Assembly (NCBI GenBank): GCA_036374795.1
Contig: DASUTC010000275.1
Coordinates: forward strand, 1 to 33,926
From: Herpetosiphonaceae bacterium
Lineage (GTDB): Bacteria; Chloroflexota; Chloroflexia; Chloroflexales; Kallotenuaceae
Length of the DNA: 33,926 nucleotides
Direction: 5' to 3'
Shown here: piece after piece, positions 8,224 through 15,450 of the stretch
Layout of the letters: every line of letters begins with the position of its first letter
Position numbering within the stretch: position 1 is the first letter of the stretch
Program-made: the position numbers and the translations under genes
Notes under the pieces: generated by a model
What the model was told of the DNA's origin: nothing
The model's input: the letters and a program-made list of their open reading frames with translations, nothing else
The model's database searches: none

Positions 8224-8535
8224 ATGAGCGGCATTCCGATTGCGTGCGACTTGTCGGCCCTGAGCGCCGAGCAGCGACAGCGACACACGGCGCTGTCCGA
8301 GCAGCTTGCCCAGGCGGTGCAGGAGGTGAGAGAGCTGCCTGACGGCTATGCGTTTCGATACACAACCAATGATGCAACGTGGATGATCGCTGCCGAATAC
8401 GTGAGCCTGGAGCGGCGCTGTTGTCCGTTCTTCGTCTTTACCCTGATGCTGGATGCCGATCGCACCGTCTGGCTTCATCTCACGGGCCACAGCGAGGTTA
8501 AGGCATTCCTGACCACGCAGATCGGAAACCAGTAA
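8224..8535 (+). CDS. Small CCPF-motif protein under MerR control
   Basis: I do not recognise a named family for this 103-residue soluble protein. It begins MSGIPIACDLSALSAEQRQRH, continues with a helical segment, and has a conserved-looking cysteine pair in LERRCCPFF (Cys66, Cys67) followed by beta-type sequence ending in LTGHSEVKAF. A third cysteine, Cys8, lies near the N-terminus. The start at 8224 is set by GGAGG 6 bases upstream; the longer frame from 8170 would overlap the promoter. It is the first gene behind a MerR operator and is followed after 9 bases by a YciI-like gene. A vicinal Cys pair beside a Cys-rich MerR suggests metal or thiol chemistry, but this is inference. Confidence 0.75.
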   Translation: MSGIPIACDLSALSAEQRQRHTALSEQLAQAVQEVRELPDGYAFRYTTNDATWMIAAEYVSLERRCCPFFVFTLMLDADRTVWLHLTGHSEVKAFLTTQIGNQ

Positions 8536-8544
8536 GGAGGCGGC

Positions 8545-8844
8545 ATGAAAACCTTTCTGGTTATCTATCGTCCGGGGGAGGCCTGGATTGTAGGCAGGCC
8601 CGTCTCGGAGCAGCCGTTAGCAGCCCACGGTCGATATTTGCTGCGCCTGTATCAGGCTGGCACGCTGCGCTTTGCAGGGCCGTTTGAAGATGACGCTGGC
8701 GGCGCTACGGTGATCGAGGCACCAGGTGAAGCAGAAGCGCACACGATCGCCAGTCATGATCCGGCAGTTGTTGATCGGATCTTCGTGTATGAGCTGCACC
8801 CGTGGCGGCTTGTGGACTGGGAGCGGCATACCCGTGCTGCATAA
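8545..8844 (+). CDS. YciI-like (YCII domain) protein
   Basis: This 99-residue protein has the ferredoxin-like YCII fold: an opening strand MKTFLVIYRPG, a central AAHGRYLLRLYQAGTLRFAGPF with the conserved His-x-x-Tyr-type helix and G-P turn, then ATVIEAPGEAEAHTIASHDPAV. YCII proteins are small dimeric putative enzymes or ligand binders whose reactions are mostly unknown. AAGGAGG sits 6 bases before the ATG and overlaps the end of the preceding gene, so the two form one MerR-controlled operon. It ends 34 bases before a 12-bp hairpin. Confidence 0.85.
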   Translation: MKTFLVIYRPGEAWIVGRPVSEQPLAAHGRYLLRLYQAGTLRFAGPFEDDAGGATVIEAPGEAEAHTIASHDPAVVDRIFVYELHPWRLVDWERHTRAA

Positions 8845-8878
8845 ACAGGGATCGGGTTGCGGCCCTCACCCTGGGCCG

Positions 8879-8912
8879 GGGTGCCATGCCGGGTGCCTTT
8901 GGCATGGCACCC
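8879..8912. terminator. Hairpin terminator between yciI-like and SBP genes
   Basis: A 12-bp perfect stem (8879-8890 with 8901-8912) and a 10-base loop lie between convergent genes. On the plus strand it is followed by the T-rich heptamer tract (GGTTCTTGG...), not a plain U run. Confidence 0.7.
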
Positions 8913-8913
8913 G

Positions 8914-8940
8914 GTTCTTGGTTCTTTGTTTGTTCCCTTC
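8914..8940. repeat. GTTYNNN heptamer tract B
   Basis: A short tract of GTTCTTG, GTTCTTT, GTTT and GTTCCCT units. It ends 4 bases from the stop codon of the minus-strand binding-protein gene (8945). Confidence 0.75.
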
Positions 8941-8944
8941 GGGG

Positions 8945-10210
8945 CTAGGGCTTGAAAAATCCCTGGGTGCTGGCCTTAGCCGCCGTGATCGCCTCCTCGA
9001 CCGTCGCCTGACCATAAAAGGCGCGCTCCAGCTCGTTGTTGACCGCCGTCTCGATGTCCTCCCAGGTGTCCATCGTCGGCACGGCGCGGATCGCGGGGAT
9101 GATGTCGAGGAAGACCCGGCTGCGCTGCGGCTTTGCGCTCGGCTCAAGGAACGCCTCCGACTGTGCCACTGCACGCAGCGACGGCACGGTTCGTCCGGTT
9201 TTGGCGATGATCGTCTGGCCCTCGGCGGAGTTGGCAAACTCGATGAATGTCCAGGCCGCGTCTTTGTTTTGGGTTTTCGCGGCCATGCAGTACGCATCGG
9301 CGTGGAGAATCCCGGCGCGCTGCTTGCCCTGGGGCAGCGGCGCAACATCCCAGTCGAACGCCTCGATCTCGCGGAGCGTCGGCACCGCGCGGCGGCTATC
9401 GAAGAACATCGCGGTTCGTCCGTTCTGGAAGCGGCTCTCGCTGTCCTCGGCCTGCTCCTGCACGGCATCCGGCACGACATGATGCTTGGTCTGAAGCTCG
9501 ACAAACCACTGCATCGCGGCCTGCGCCTCAGGCGTGTCCAGCGCAAGCTGCGCCGGTTTGGCGGCGGGCGTGACCAGCTCTCCGCCGTTTTGCCACACAA
9601 ACGGCGCGAGCCGAATCAGCGACGGCTCGATGCCCGCGCCGTACTGATCGATCTGCCCGTCGGCGTTGGTATCCTTCGTCAGCGCCCTGGCCGTAGTCAA
9701 GAACTCCTCCCAGGTCCAGCTATCGCCGGGGTACGCCACGCCCGCCTGGTCGAAGAGCTGCTTGTTGTAGTAGACGACCAGGCTCGACACGTTTTGCGGG
9801 ATGCACATCAGCGCGCCGTTGTAGCGGAAGGGCGCGATCGTTTCGGGATAAAAATCGGCCTCGTCGATCACGGCGCTGCGCTCAAGATACGGTCCCAGCG
9901 GCTCGATCACCTGCTTGGCGGCAAAGCTGCCCATGCGCCGGTAGTTGAGCAGAACAATATCGGCTGGCTGTCCGGCGGCGAAATCGGCAGCCAGCCGCGT
10001 GCGGTACTCATTCTGGCCTGGGATATGCGTAATCTGCACGTCGATGCTTGGCTGCTTTTGCTTGAACGCGCTGACCAGGCTCTCATACGCTGCTTTCTCG
10101 GCGGGATCGCCCCAGACCATAAACGAAACCGGCTTCGAGGCCGCAGCGGGAGCGCCGCAGGCGGTCAGCACCATCACCAGTCCGACGACGAGCAGGACGA
10201 CGTTGCGCAC
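8945..10210 (-). CDS. ABC sugar-binding lipoprotein (family 1)
   Basis: This 421-residue extracellular solute-binding protein of the MalE/UgpB type captures a sugar or oligosaccharide for the two permeases encoded upstream. I chose the GTG at 10210 because AAGGAG lies 7 bases before it. This gives a compact lipoprotein signal (MRNVVLLVVGLVMVLTAC, lipobox LTAC, Cys18). An in-frame ATG at 10264 would add 18 residues ahead of the signal. Family hallmarks are visible: VSFMVWGDPAEK near the N-terminus, PADIVLLNYRRMGSFAAKQVIEPL, VYYNKQLFDQAGVAYP...TWEEF, and a C-terminal NNELERAFYGQATVEEAI. It is the last gene of a three-gene transport operon. The sugar cannot be read from the sequence. Confidence 0.9.
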   Translation of the reverse strand: MRNVVLLVVGLVMVLTACGAPAAASKPVSFMVWGDPAEKAAYESLVSAFKQKQPSIDVQITHIPGQNEYRTRLAADFAAGQPADIVLLNYRRMGSFAAKQVIEPLGPYLERSAVIDEADFYPETIAPFRYNGALMCIPQNVSSLVVYYNKQLFDQAGVAYPGDSWTWEEFLTTARALTKDTNADGQIDQYGAGIEPSLIRLAPFVWQNGGELVTPAAKPAQLALDTPEAQAAMQWFVELQTKHHVVPDAVQEQAEDSESRFQNGRTAMFFDSRRAVPTLREIEAFDWDVAPLPQGKQRAGILHADAYCMAAKTQNKDAAWTFIEFANSAEGQTIIAKTGRTVPSLRAVAQSEAFLEPSAKPQRSRVFLDIIPAIRAVPTMDTWEDIETAVNNELERAFYGQATVEEAITAAKASTQGFFKP

Positions 10211-10274
10211 GTTGATCTCCTTCAGCTTGATCCGCAGCAGCGCAGTGCCGCGAATGCGTGTCATGTAGCGCCGG

Positions 10275-11108
10275 TCAGCGTCCGCCGAAGCCGGTCAGCC
10301 GTCCGTCCGGCCAGAAGTAGCGCTGCGTCAGCAGAAACAGCAGCACCACCGGCCCGACCATCACGACCGAGGCCGCCATCAGCAGCGGCCAGTTCGTACG
10401 ATCCATCTGCTGCAAGAACTGAAGCCCGACCGGCAGCGTGTAGTAGCGCTGCGTTTTGAGATACAGCAGCGGATTGATAAAATCGCTCCAGTAGGAGACA
10501 AAGCTCAGCACGCTGACGGCGATGATCGTCGATCGAGCCAGGGGCATAGCGATCGTGGCCCAGGTGCGGAGCACGCCCGCGCCGTCGATTCGCGCCGAGG
10601 CGATCAGCTCCTGCGGCAGGCGGCGGAACGTCCAGTAGAACAGCAGCACAAACAGCGGGCTGGTGCCCATCAAGGCCGGAGCGATCAGCGCCCAGAGCGT
10701 GTCGGTCAGCAGCAGATACGAAAACAGCACATAGCGCGTCAGCCACAGCGCCGTCGACGGCACCAGCAGCAGCGCCGAGGTGAAGACGACCAGCGTGCGC
10801 TGCCAGCGCGCGTGAAGCTGCGCCAGCGCAAAGCCCGCCCATGAAGCCGTGACGAGCGTGATCGGCACCGCGAGCGCCACGACGATCGCCGAGTTGGCGA
10901 TGTAGCGACCGAGCGGGACAAGCTGGAAGATCGTTCGGTAGTTGCCCCAGGTCATCACCGGCGGGAGCCACTCGATCGTGCGCGGCGGCGGAAGGCCCGG
11001 CTGTCGCAGCGAGGCCGTCAGCACCAGCAGCAGCGGCAGCACAAACAGCGCCGCGACCGTCAGCGCTACAAGTTGCCGGAGTTTCGAGTTCAACGTTTCA
11101 AGTTTCAT
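10275..11108 (-). CDS. ABC sugar permease, MalG/AraQ type
   Basis: This is the second inner-membrane permease of the importer, about 277 residues with six predicted helices. The cytoplasmic EAA loop that contacts the ATPase reads ELIASARIDGAG...WATIAMPLAR (EAA-x3-G-x9-I-x-L/MP pattern), fixing the family. I used the ATG at 11108; an upstream in-frame TTG at 11129 would add seven residues. Neither has a visible Shine-Dalgarno, because the start region is a heptamer repeat array (11081-11143). The first 15 or so residues are translated repeat, visible as a 7-residue period (KPETVNM/KLETLNS/KLRQ). It sits 62 bases after permease 1 and 64 bases before the binding protein. No ATPase gene is in the operon. 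Confidence 0.9.
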   Translation of the reverse strand: MKLETLNSKLRQLVALTVAALFVLPLLLVLTASLRQPGLPPPRTIEWLPPVMTWGNYRTIFQLVPLGRYIANSAIVVALAVPITLVTASWAGFALAQLHARWQRTLVVFTSALLLVPSTALWLTRYVLFSYLLLTDTLWALIAPALMGTSPLFVLLFYWTFRRLPQELIASARIDGAGVLRTWATIAMPLARSTIIAVSVLSFVSYWSDFINPLLYLKTQRYYTLPVGLQFLQQMDRTNWPLLMAASVVMVGPVVLLFLLTQRYFWPDGRLTGFGGR

Positions 11109-11162
11109 GTTCACGGTTTCAGGTTTCAAGTTCAGCGTTTCCTGTCCGGTTCTTGGTTCTTG
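11081..11162. repeat. GTTYNNN heptamer array C (nine phased units)
   Basis: This is the most regular copy: nine consecutive units in exact 7-base register from 11081 to 11143, nearly all GTTTCAN or GTTCANN. After a 5-base break come two GTTCTTG units (11149-11162). It starts inside the N-terminal codons of the permease gene and ends 8 bases from the stop of the other permease gene (11171). Confidence 0.9.
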
Positions 11163-11170
11163 GCTCTCCG

Positions 11171-12142
11171 TCAGTAGTCATCCGCGTAGCCCCAGCCGCC
11201 CGCGACGAAATAGACCAGCAGCACCAGCAGCGCCAGACCCAGGAAAAAGAGCAGCATCATCGCCGATCCCATGCCCACGCGAAAGCGCTCAAACGCCTCG
11301 TCGAAGATCAGCAGCGGCATAAAGAGCGTCGAGAAGTACGGCCCGCCGTCGGTCATCAGATACGCGGGCGTGAACGTGCTCTGCGCGCTCAGCGTGATGT
11401 CGCGGATCGTCAGCAGCAGCAGCCAGGGCGCGAGCAGCGGCAGCGTAATCAGGCGGAACATCTGCCAGCGGCTACCGCCGTCGATCGCGGCGCTGGCGTA
11501 ATAGTCCTCAGGAATATCGTGCAGCCCCGCCAGGAGCACGACAAAGCCCTCGCCGATCTGAAACAGCGACATCAGCACGATCGCCAGCTTGGCCGTGCCG
11601 GGCTGCACCAGCCATGCAGGCGTGGGCAGGCCCAAGGTGCCCAGCAGCAGGTTAAGCGGGCCATAGATCGGGTTGAAGATCCACAGCCAGATCAGCGCAT
11701 ACGCCACGTCGGGGATGATCGTCGGTAGATAGACCGCCGCACGGTAGATGCCAACACCGCGCCGACTCTGATGGAGCAGCAGCGCCAGCAGCAGCGCGCC
11801 AAGCATCCGCAGCGGCACCGCCAGGACGATAAAGTACAGCGAGTTGCGGACCGCAATCCAGAAAAGCGGATTCGTTAATATTTCGCTAAAATTTTGCAGA
11901 CCGACCCAGATCGGCGGTGAGAGCGCGTCGTACTCCGTGAGCGCAAGCACAAACGTCAGCAGCGCGGGGACGGCGATCAGCAGGGTTGCGCCCACCAGAT
12001 ACGGCAAGAGCAGCGTACGCAGCGCTCGCTGGTAGCCACGGTTCGGGCGGTGTGGAAACCCTGCGCGCCTGAGTGCGGTAGCAGTGGGCGGAGACGCTGC
12101 GGATGTGGTGACGGACTCGTGATCCAATGATCGCTCGCTCAA
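11171..12142 (-). CDS. ABC sugar permease, MalF/UgpA type
   Basis: This first permease of the sugar importer has 323 residues. An approximately 40-residue polar N-terminal tail precedes six transmembrane segments (first at about LLLPYLVGATLLIAVPALLTF). The EAA loop reads DYYASAAIDGGSRWQMFRLITLPLL, the standard ATPase-docking motif. The only in-frame start near the N-terminus is TTG at 12142 (a TAG precedes it) or a TTG five codons on; no clear Shine-Dalgarno is visible, so the start is uncertain. It leads the operon. The matching ATPase is absent and is presumably a shared MsmK/UgpC-type protein encoded elsewhere (inference from how such systems work in other bacteria). Confidence 0.9.
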   Translation of the reverse strand: MSERSLDHESVTTSAASPPTATALRRAGFPHRPNRGYQRALRTLLLPYLVGATLLIAVPALLTFVLALTEYDALSPPIWVGLQNFSEILTNPLFWIAVRNSLYFIVLAVPLRMLGALLLALLLHQSRRGVGIYRAAVYLPTIIPDVAYALIWLWIFNPIYGPLNLLLGTLGLPTPAWLVQPGTAKLAIVLMSLFQIGEGFVVLLAGLHDIPEDYYASAAIDGGSRWQMFRLITLPLLAPWLLLLTIRDITLSAQSTFTPAYLMTDGGPYFSTLFMPLLIFDEAFERFRVGMGSAMMLLFFLGLALLVLLVYFVAGGWGYADDY

Positions 12143-12201
12143 AAACTATTCGGGCACCGTTGTGTGCCGGGAGGCTCAAGGTTTGGGTCACATGCTGGCT
12201 T

Positions 12202-12207
12202 AGTATA
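12202..12207 (-). promoter_or_regulatory. Candidate -10 for ABC importer operon
   Basis: TATACT on the minus strand, 59 bases upstream of the permease start. No good -35 is seen at 17 bp. Confidence 0.4.
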
Positions 12208-12285
12208 CCAACCTCCGCGCAATTTTGGCGAGGCTGGTTTTTTAGCGAGGCGCTCAGCAGCGATCGAGATCATATACAAAAGAGG

Positions 12286-12313
12286 TTGACAGATACTATA
12301 GGAACAGTATAAT
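12286..12313 (+). promoter_or_regulatory. Consensus sigma70 promoter for 12552 propeller gene
   Basis: A perfect TTGACA (12286-12291) and a perfect TATAAT (12308-12313) with a 16-bp spacer. The predicted start is near 12320. Confidence 0.85.
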
Positions 12314-12319
12314 CCACTT

Positions 12320-12551
12320 ATCCAAACGCGGTGGTACCGGAGTACCCGTGCAACCCTGGCCCACCACTCCCTTATGTAACATGATAGCCTTCCGTAGAAG
12401 GTGCATAGCTGTCTAGCGCCATTCGGCAGCCTGCACCCAAGGCAGAAATGTTCGTCCACTCGTTTACGCCACGTTCCATGATCCTTCCTAGACCATCGGC
12501 TTTGTCTGTATTCGTTTCTATCCTGGTTAAACAGTTTCGGGAGGAGTTCGC
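12320..12551 (+). ncRNA. Long structured 5' leader of 12552 gene (candidate)
   Basis: About 230 bases lie between the promoter and the ATG with no open frame of note. Hairpins include GGTAC/GTACC (12333-12337 with 12342-12346, CGGA loop), CCTTC/GAAGG (12388-12392 with 12397-12401) and GGTGCA+GCTG/CAGC+TGCACC (12400-12411 with 12427-12437). The last two share bases 12400-12401, so they are partly exclusive. I do not recognise a known riboswitch class. Confidence 0.35.
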
Positions 12552-15362
12552 ATGTCCGCCTCATCCAAACAGTTCACCCGGTTTCGTGCCCTGATCGCGC
12601 TCCTGCTGATCGTGGCGGTTTCCGGTGTTGCGGTGACGCAACAATTCATTTCCACCCAGCAGGACGCCGAGCTGGACAGCATCGTCGCCGCAGGCGAGGC
12701 CGAAGAAGGTCCTGTCGCACTCGGACGTCACCTTGAACAGTTGAGGAAGGCAGTTCCCGGCAACGGCGGTGAGTCCACCGAGGGTCCGGGCTTCGCCGAG
12801 GAATTCGAGCTGATGAAGCGGGCCTACCCAGAGTCGGCGATTCCGCTCAGCAACGCTGAAAATGCTCGCGCCGCCTACAAAAAGATCAAGCTCAAGGGCT
12901 CGCAGGGCCAGGCCAAGCAAGGCAACTGGCAGCCGGTAGGCCCCAGCATCGCGCGCTACCAGAAGACCGATCTGCGCACCGGATACGTGCCCAACGAGTA
13001 CATCGCCGGTGGTCGCACCACAGATATTGCGATTGCGCCGAACTGCTTGCCGGAAAGCTGCCGCATGTGGATCGCGGCGGCGGGCGGCGGTGTCTGGCGC
13101 ACCGAGGATGCGCTGGCCGCATCGCCCAAGTGGAAGTATCTGACCGGCGAGTATGAGATCAATTCCGTCGGCTCGATCACGCTCGATCCGAACGACCCGA
13201 CCGGCAACACGCTCTGGATCGGCACCGGCGAGGGCAATGTCTGCGGCAGCGGCTGCGTGGCTGGCGTCGGCATCTACCGCTCCAAGAACGGCGGCAACAC
13301 CTGGGAAGGCCCGCTCGGCAAGGCCGAGCTGGCAGGCAAGGGCGTTGCCTCGATCGCAGTGCAGCAGGGCAATCCCAACGTGATCTACGCGGCCTCGACG
13401 ACGGCGGGGCGCGGCGCGATGTCGGTCTGCTGCGGCGGCGTCACTCGCCCGGTTCCCGGCGCGGAGAAGTGGGGCCTCTACAAGTCGACCGACGGCGGCG
13501 CGACCTGGAGCTTCATCCATAACGGCTCCGCCGACGCGACGCAGTGCACCGGTGCCCTCAGCGAGTACAACAACGCCGGGTCGTGCTCGCCGCGTGGCGT
13601 TCGCCGCGTTGCGATCGATCCGTCCGACCCGAATACGGTCTACGCCGCATCCTTCGCTCGCGGTATCTGGCGCTCCAACGACGCTGGCGCGACCTGGACG
13701 CAGATTAAGGCTCCGATCACGACCGTGACTACCGATCGCGCCGAGTTCGCGGTGACGAAGCTGGCGAACGGCAAGACCCGCATGTACGTCGGCGATGGCG
13801 CGTCAGGCGCTCCGGCGGCGAGCTTCTTCCGCAGCGATGATGTCGCGACGGGCACGCCCACGTTCATCAACCTCACCACCTACGCCAACGTCGGCTACTG
13901 CGGCGGCCAGTGCTGGTACGACAACTATGTCTATACTCCGGCAGGCCACCCCGACATCGTCTACCTGAGCGGCTCGCACGCCTACGGCGAGGCGCGCTCG
14001 AATGGCCGCGCCGTGGTGCTCTCGACCGACGCGGGCGCGACCTTTACCGACATGACGGAAGACGCCACCGATCCGGTCCAGCCAAATGGCCTGCACCCCG
14101 ACCATCACGCGCTTGTCACCAACCCGAACAACCCGTACATGTTCTTCGACGCGGGCGATGGCGGTATCATGCGCTCCAGCGGCCAGTTTACCGACATCTC
14201 GGCCTACTGCGACAGCCGCAACCTGTCGGCGACCAGCCTGGCACGCTGTAAGCAGATGCTGGCGCGCGTCCCGACGCGGCTCGACGGCATCAACGCGGGC
14301 CTCAGCACGCTTCAGTTCCAGAGCCTCTCGGTCAACCCGTTCGACGTGAACAACCTCCAGGGCGGCACGCAGGATAACGGCACCTGGGAGACAACCGGCA
14401 GCAAGGTCGAGTGGCTGGAGACGATGTGGGGCGACGGCGGCCAGTCGGGCTTCGACGCTGCCAATCCTAACTTCCGCTTCCACACCTACTACGGCCCATC
14501 GCCCGATGTGAACTTCAACAGCGGCGCGATCCCCAACTGGATCTGGGTTGCCGACCCGATCTACACGCCGTACGCGCTGGGCCTGGAGCAGGCGGGCTTC
14601 TACCCACCGGTCATCTCCGACCCTAAGGTCAGCGGCACGATGTTCGCCGGTCTGGAAAGCGTCTACCGCACCAAGACCCACGGCCTCGGCTCGATGACGC
14701 TTGAGGAGGCCGACCTGCGCTGCAACACCAACACCGGCGACTTCTCCGTCACCTGTGGCGACTGGGTGCCGCTGGGCAGCGCGCGGCTGACGGCAGCCTC
14801 CTACGGCAATCGTCAGGGCGGCTACATGGCAGCGGTCGAGCGCGCGCCAAGCGACACGTCCACGCTGTGGGCGGCGACGCTGACGGGTCGTGTGTTCGTC
14901 TCGCAGAACGCCGACGCCGATCCGGCCAGCAGCGTGAGCTTCACCCGCATCGACACGCCCGCGACGCCGGGCCGCTGGATTTCGAGCATCTACATCGATC
15001 CGCAGAACGCGAATCACGCCTGGATCTCCTATAGCGGCTTCAACACGATAACGCCTGCCACGCAGGGCCACGTCTTTGAGGTAACGTTCGATCCGGCGAC
15101 GGGCACGGCGACGTGGGTCAATCGCGACGGCGATCTGGGCGATCTGCCGATCACCGATCTGGTCCGCGACGACGTGACGGGCGATCTCTACGCATCCAGC
15201 GACTTCGGCGTCTTCCGACTGGCCGCTGGCTCGTCCAACTGGACGCTCGCAGCGCCGGGCATGCCGATGGTCGAGGTCACGGGCCTGACGATCGTGCCGA
15301 GCCAGCGCAAGCTGTACGCGGCCAGCCACGGCCTGAGCGCCTGGTCGCTCAACCTGCCGTAG
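12552..15362 (+). CDS. Large secreted Asp-box/VPS10-like beta-propeller protein
   Basis: This 936-residue exported protein starts with a signal peptide or anchor (FRALIALLLIVAVSGVAV, about residues 10-28). A helical propeptide-like segment (about 40-125) precedes a large repeat region of propeller blades marked by Asp boxes (SKNGGNTW, STDGGATW, SNDAGATW, STDAGATF) and alternating 'IAIAPN / ITLDPNDP / VAIDPSDPNTVYAAS' strands. This style is shared with sortilin/VPS10 and GH74-type two-propeller proteins. Several cysteine pairs (for example CLPESC, CGSGC, CCGG) fit a disulfide-bonded extracellular protein. GGGAGGAG lies 6 bases before the ATG. I see no clear glycosidase catalytic pair, so its ligand or substrate is unknown. 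A near-consensus promoter suggests strong expression. Confidence 0.85.
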   Translation: MSASSKQFTRFRALIALLLIVAVSGVAVTQQFISTQQDAELDSIVAAGEAEEGPVALGRHLEQLRKAVPGNGGESTEGPGFAEEFELMKRAYPESAIPLSNAENARAAYKKIKLKGSQGQAKQGNWQPVGPSIARYQKTDLRTGYVPNEYIAGGRTTDIAIAPNCLPESCRMWIAAAGGGVWRTEDALAASPKWKYLTGEYEINSVGSITLDPNDPTGNTLWIGTGEGNVCGSGCVAGVGIYRSKNGGNTWEGPLGKAELAGKGVASIAVQQGNPNVIYAASTTAGRGAMSVCCGGVTRPVPGAEKWGLYKSTDGGATWSFIHNGSADATQCTGALSEYNNAGSCSPRGVRRVAIDPSDPNTVYAASFARGIWRSNDAGATWTQIKAPITTVTTDRAEFAVTKLANGKTRMYVGDGASGAPAASFFRSDDVATGTPTFINLTTYANVGYCGGQCWYDNYVYTPAGHPDIVYLSGSHAYGEARSNGRAVVLSTDAGATFTDMTEDATDPVQPNGLHPDHHALVTNPNNPYMFFDAGDGGIMRSSGQFTDISAYCDSRNLSATSLARCKQMLARVPTRLDGINAGLSTLQFQSLSVNPFDVNNLQGGTQDNGTWETTGSKVEWLETMWGDGGQSGFDAANPNFRFHTYYGPSPDVNFNSGAIPNWIWVADPIYTPYALGLEQAGFYPPVISDPKVSGTMFAGLESVYRTKTHGLGSMTLEEADLRCNTNTGDFSVTCGDWVPLGSARLTAASYGNRQGGYMAAVERAPSDTSTLWAATLTGRVFVSQNADADPASSVSFTRIDTPATPGRWISSIYIDPQNANHAWISYSGFNTITPATQGHVFEVTFDPATGTATWVNRDGDLGDLPITDLVRDDVTGDLYASSDFGVFRLAAGSSNWTLAAPGMPMVEVTGLTIVPSQRKLYAASHGLSAWSLNLP

Positions 15363-15385
15363 CCCACCAGCTTCACCCAACGATC

Positions 15386-15409
15386 GAGGGGCCGCTTGCG
15401 CGGCCCCTC
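15386..15409. terminator. GC-rich terminator hairpin after 12552 gene
   Basis: A 10-bp perfect stem (15386-15395 with 15400-15409) with a TTGC loop, 23 bases past the stop at 15362. It lies between convergent genes, so it may serve both. Confidence 0.8.
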
Positions 15410-15425
15410 AACTGTTTAACAGTTG
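15409..15425. terminator. Second palindrome adjoining the terminator
   Basis: A 17-base perfect palindrome (8-bp arms around one T) directly abuts the GC hairpin. Its AT-rich arms may supply the U-rich part of the terminator, or act as the minus-strand terminator of the histidine kinase gene ending at 15451. Confidence 0.45.
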
Positions 15426-15450
15426 TTGATAAGCTTCCAGCATCCGCCGA

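Noticed and set aside
8726-10459. Long plus-strand open frame of 577 codons opposite the binding-protein gene
   Set aside because: It lies antisense to a clear family protein, has Arg/His/Leu-rich composition typical of shadow frames in GC-rich DNA, and has no motif.
11081-11162. CRISPR array or satellite
   Set aside because: The 7-base units are contiguous and degenerate, with no spacers of constant length and no cas genes nearby.
13803-15380. Minus-strand open frame of 525 codons opposite the 12552 propeller
   Set aside because: Shadow frame: the plus-strand protein has export signal and Asp boxes, while the antisense reading has no recognisable domain.
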